Part shown: piece by piece, positions 4,468 through 6,568 of the stretch
How positions within the stretch are numbered: position 1 is the stretch's first letter
How the letters are laid out: every line of letters begins with the position of its first letter
Assembly: GCA_036496265.1 (NCBI GenBank)
Contig: DASXLL010000064.1
Location: forward strand, 1-6,568
Direction: 5' to 3'
Length of the DNA stretch: 6,568 bases
Source of the DNA: CAYLLN01 sp036496265
GTDB lineage: Bacteria; Planctomycetota; Planctomycetia; Pirellulales; Pirellulaceae
Made by a program: the position numbers and the translations under genes
Notes under the pieces: generated by a model
The model's input: only the letters and a program-made list of their open reading frames with translations
Databases searched by the model: none
Told to the model about the DNA's origin: nothing

Positions 4468-5103
4468 TTACTTGCCATTTTTCCCAATCGAAACATTGTC
4501 AAACGCCGCAGCACAGAGCTTGTCTTTAACGTGCGACGAGGCCACGAGACCGACATAGACTTCCTCCGCCATTTTAAGCGTGACAGTGCCCGTTTGCTTC
4601 CAATCGCGGCCGTCGAGCGATTCATAGCCGGTGATCTTGTCGCCGTGGCGGACGAGCTTCAGCCAATAGGGCATCGTTCCCTTGTTCAACGCGGTCTTTT
4701 CGGACGTGGTTTTGCCCCCCGTTTCCTCACGGACAAGAAATTGCGTGCCATCGGCCGGCGTATCGACCATCGAGGCTTGCCTGGCATCAGCCGCGAGCGA
4801 TTCGCGAATGGCGACGCCGCCCTTGGCGTGGCCCTGCGTGTTTTCGATTGAGAGCACGCGGGCGACGATGGTGCCGTCGCCTTTCAGCTTTTGCCAGGCG
4901 AAGTGGCAGCCATCGCTATTGCCCCAGATGTCGAGCGTGCCTTGGAGCGTGAACACGCCCTCAGCGGCGCGAGCGGTTCCGGCAACAGTCGCCGCGCCAA
5001 TGTCCTGATGTTGCCATGGTGCCGGCAAGTCAGCTGCAGCCGCGACGCGAGCAAAGAAAACACCGATGATGCAAGCAAACTCGGTGAATCGGCCGGGCTT
5101 CAT
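4468..5103 (-). CDS. Secreted concanavalin A-like (DUF1349-like) jelly-roll protein
   Basis: The 211-residue protein begins with a Sec-type signal peptide (MKPGRF, then a hydrophobic stretch to about residue 20, cleavage near AAAA-D at 24/25), so it is exported. The mature part has the beta-sandwich pattern of concanavalin A-like/DUF1349 domains: WQHQDIGAATVAG (30-42), a core with GGVAIRESL (95-103), FLVREETGG (122-130), the strand YWLKLVRHGDKITGYESLDG (146-165) and DWKQTG (167-172), then VYVGLVASSH (182-191) and a final AAFDNVSIG (199-207). Such domains usually bind glycans or occur in larger secreted planctomycete enzymes; here the domain stands alone. AGAGG (5116-5112, minus) precedes ATG 5103 by 8 nt and overlaps the gltD stop, so the two genes probably share a transcript. 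Ligand unknown. There is no visible catalytic motif. Confidence 0.8.
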   Translation of the reverse strand: MKPGRFTEFACIIGVFFARVAAAADLPAPWQHQDIGAATVAGTARAAEGVFTLQGTLDIWGNSDGCHFAWQKLKGDGTIVARVLSIENTQGHAKGGVAIRESLAADARQASMVDTPADGTQFLVREETGGKTTSEKTALNKGTMPYWLKLVRHGDKITGYESLDGRDWKQTGTVTLKMAEEVYVGLVASSHVKDKLCAAAFDNVSIGKNGK

Positions 5104-5111
5104 GACATGTG

Positions 5112-5116
5112 CCTCT
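5112..5116 (-). promoter_or_regulatory. Ribosome binding site of the secreted jelly-roll gene
   Basis: On the minus strand AGAGG (5116 to 5112) stands 8 nt before the ATG at 5103 and overlaps the last base of the gltD stop codon (5118-5116). It supports the start choice and implies that ribosomes finishing gltD could re-initiate on this gene. Confidence 0.6.
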
Positions 5117-6568
5117 TATACGGCTGCCAAACCGAGCGTCACGTCGGGCGCGGGCAGATCGCTCGTGCCCATCAGGAAAACATCGATAGCCCGGGCCGCC
5201 CCGCGCCCTTCGTTGATCGCCCAGACGACGAGCGATTGGCCGCGGCGGCAGTCGCCGCAAGCGAAAACCTTCGGCACGCTGGTGGCGAACTTGCCGTGCT
5301 GAGCTTTATAGTTCGTCCGTGGGTCGCACTCCAGACCGAGCATCTCGCTGACGTATTGCTCAGGGCCTTTGAAGCCCATGGCCAGCAGAACAAGCTGAGC
5401 CGGCCAGAACTTATCGGTGCCGACCAGCTCTTTGAGCTTCCACTGGCCGTCCACTTTGTTCCACTCGACTTGCACCGTGCGGATGCCGGCCACATTGCCA
5501 TGGTCGTCCGGCACGAATTCCTTGCTCATCACACAGAACGTCCGCGGATCATCGCCGAATTTGGCGGCCACCTCTTGATGGCCATAATCGGTGCGGAGGA
5601 TCCGCGGCCACTGCGGCCAGGGGTTATCCGGCGCGCGTTCCTTCGGCGGCTTAGGCAGCAACTCGAAATTGACGAGGCTTTTGCAGCCGTGACGCATCGA
5701 GGTGCCAATGCAGTCCGTGCCCGTATCGCCGCCGCCGATGACGATCACGTCCTTGCCTTCGGCGCTGATGAATTGGCCGTTTTTGTGGCCGCTATCCAGC
5801 AAACTTTTGGTGTTCGCGGTCAAGAATTGCATGGCGAAGTAAATGCCAGGAAGACCACGCCCGGAGATGGGCAGATCGTTGGGCTTCGTCGCGCCCGTCG
5901 CCAGCAGCACCGCGTCATTCTCCTCGTGCAGTTTTTTCGGATCGACGAAATTCGGCGATTCGCGGTTTCCCACGTCGGCGCTCGTGACAAACTTGACCCC
6001 TTCCGCTGCCAAAAGATCGATGCGCCGCTGCACAACGCCTTTGTCGAGCTTCATGTTCGGAATGCCATACATCAGCAGCCCGCCGATCCGGTCCGACCGC
6101 TCATACACAGTGACCGCATGCCCGACTTTATTGAGCTGCGCCGCGGCAGCCAGGCCCGAAGGTCCGGAGCCAATAATCGCCACACTTTTGCCCGTCCGCG
6201 TCGGCGGCGGCTGCGGCACGACCCAACCTTCAGCGAAGCCGCGGTCGATAATCGCATTCTCAATGTTCTTGATCGTGACCGGTGGATCGGTGATTCCAAG
6301 AACACACGCCCCTTCGCACGGCGCGGGGCAAGTGCGGCCGGTGAACTCAGGAAAATTGTTGGTTTTGTGCAGGCGGTCAAGCGCGTCGCGCCAACGGCCT
6401 TGATAGACGAGGTCGTTCCACTCAGGGATGAGGTTGTCGATCGGGCAGCCGCTGTTGCTTTGGCAAAACGGCACGCCGCAATCCATGCAGCGAGCCCCTT
6501 GCAGGCGGAGATGCTCCTCCGGCGGGTGCGTGAAGATCTCGTCGAAATCCTGGATGCGGAGGAGCGGA
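5116..6568 (-). CDS. gltD: Glutamate synthase small subunit (NADPH), N-terminus beyond window
   Basis: GltD oxidises NADPH through FAD and passes electrons via iron-sulfur clusters to GltB, which makes two glutamates from glutamine and 2-oxoglutarate. The reading frame continues past the ATG at 6486 to the window edge with typical family sequence (RIQDFDEIF, then ARCMDCGVPFC), so that ATG is internal. There are 483 visible residues; about 10-20 are missing. Counting from the edge, C27, C30, C35 and C41, then C80, C84 and C88 (TCPAPCEGAC), are the cysteines for two 4Fe-4S clusters. GSGPSG (133-138) is the FAD Rossmann loop, GGGDTGTD (278-285) the NADPH loop, and CGDCRRGQS (437-445) the C-terminal FAD motif. 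Segments NLIPEWNDLV and KTNNFPEFTG are diagnostic. The enzyme is cytoplasmic. gltB is expected upstream, outside the window. The gene ends 12 bp before the secreted jelly-roll gene. No frameshift or missing motif is seen. Confidence 0.96.
   Translation of the reverse strand, partial: PLLRIQDFDEIFTHPPEEHLRLQGARCMDCGVPFCQSNSGCPIDNLIPEWNDLVYQGRWRDALDRLHKTNNFPEFTGRTCPAPCEGACVLGITDPPVTIKNIENAIIDRGFAEGWVVPQPPPTRTGKSVAIIGSGPSGLAAAAQLNKVGHAVTVYERSDRIGGLLMYGIPNMKLDKGVVQRRIDLLAAEGVKFVTSADVGNRESPNFVDPKKLHEENDAVLLATGATKPNDLPISGRGLPGIYFAMQFLTANTKSLLDSGHKNGQFISAEGKDVIVIGGGDTGTDCIGTSMRHGCKSLVNFELLPKPPKERAPDNPWPQWPRILRTDYGHQEVAAKFGDDPRTFCVMSKEFVPDDHGNVAGIRTVQVEWNKVDGQWKLKELVGTDKFWPAQLVLLAMGFKGPEQYVSEMLGLECDPRTNYKAQHGKFATSVPKVFACGDCRRGQSLVVWAINEGRGAARAIDVFLMGTSDLPAPDVTLGLAAV

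Noticed and set aside
5843..6403. Plus-strand ORF of 186 codons inside gltD
   Set aside because: It lies wholly antisense to well-conserved gltD sequence and has no recognisable motif.

Overview
The window looks like part of a planctomycete chromosome (phylum Planctomycetota, probably a Pirellulales-like relative). The strongest marker is a DUF1559 protein at 2955-3725 with the HX9DG C-terminal signature, a family hugely expanded in that phylum; it also begins with the NPYQSPE-type N-terminus seen on many planctomycete membrane proteins. GC content is high by eye, Shine-Dalgarno sequences are weak or absent at several starts, and intergenic DNA carries clustered short palindromic repeats. None of this fixes a genus. 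Layout, left to right: 1-176 (minus) is the N-terminus of a tetratricopeptide-repeat protein cut by the window edge. It diverges from a GT-A-like glycosyltransferase at 232-1005. Between 1006 and 1197 there is only a 22-codon ORF that may be the relic start of an M81 (MlrC-like) gene. At 1198-1851 a CBM9/DOMON-like beta-sandwich protein without a signal peptide is encoded. The 357-bp gap 1852-2208 contains a composite palindromic repeat in two copies about 156-160 bp apart. A DUF2306 polytopic membrane protein follows (2209-2868), convergent with the DUF1559 gene (2955-3725, minus); a GTAA-loop hairpin lies between their stop codons and probably ends both transcripts. A divergent intergenic region (3726-3935) with a perfect 12-bp palindrome leads into a two-gene toxin-antitoxin operon: a small helical antitoxin (3936-4121) overlapping a PemK/MazF-family toxin (4102-4434). 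The right third is a minus-strand operon: glutamate synthase small subunit gltD (5116 to beyond 6568, N-terminus cut off) followed 12 bp later by a secreted concanavalin-A-like/DUF1349-like protein (4468-5103). How the genes fit together: gltD is core nitrogen assimilation, and its large-subunit partner gltB is expected just beyond the right edge. The toxin-antitoxin pair is a self-contained accessory module. The glycosyltransferase, sugar-binding-like, DUF2306 and DUF1559 genes look like independent single transcription units. I do not see a clear new multi-gene system. The points most worth a second look are the altered Arg-Pro motif in the MazF-like toxin together with its palindromic operator candidate, the tandem composite repeats, the DUF1559 protein lacking a prepilin cleavage motif, the gltD-lectin gene pair, and the frame conflict at the start of the TPR gene.
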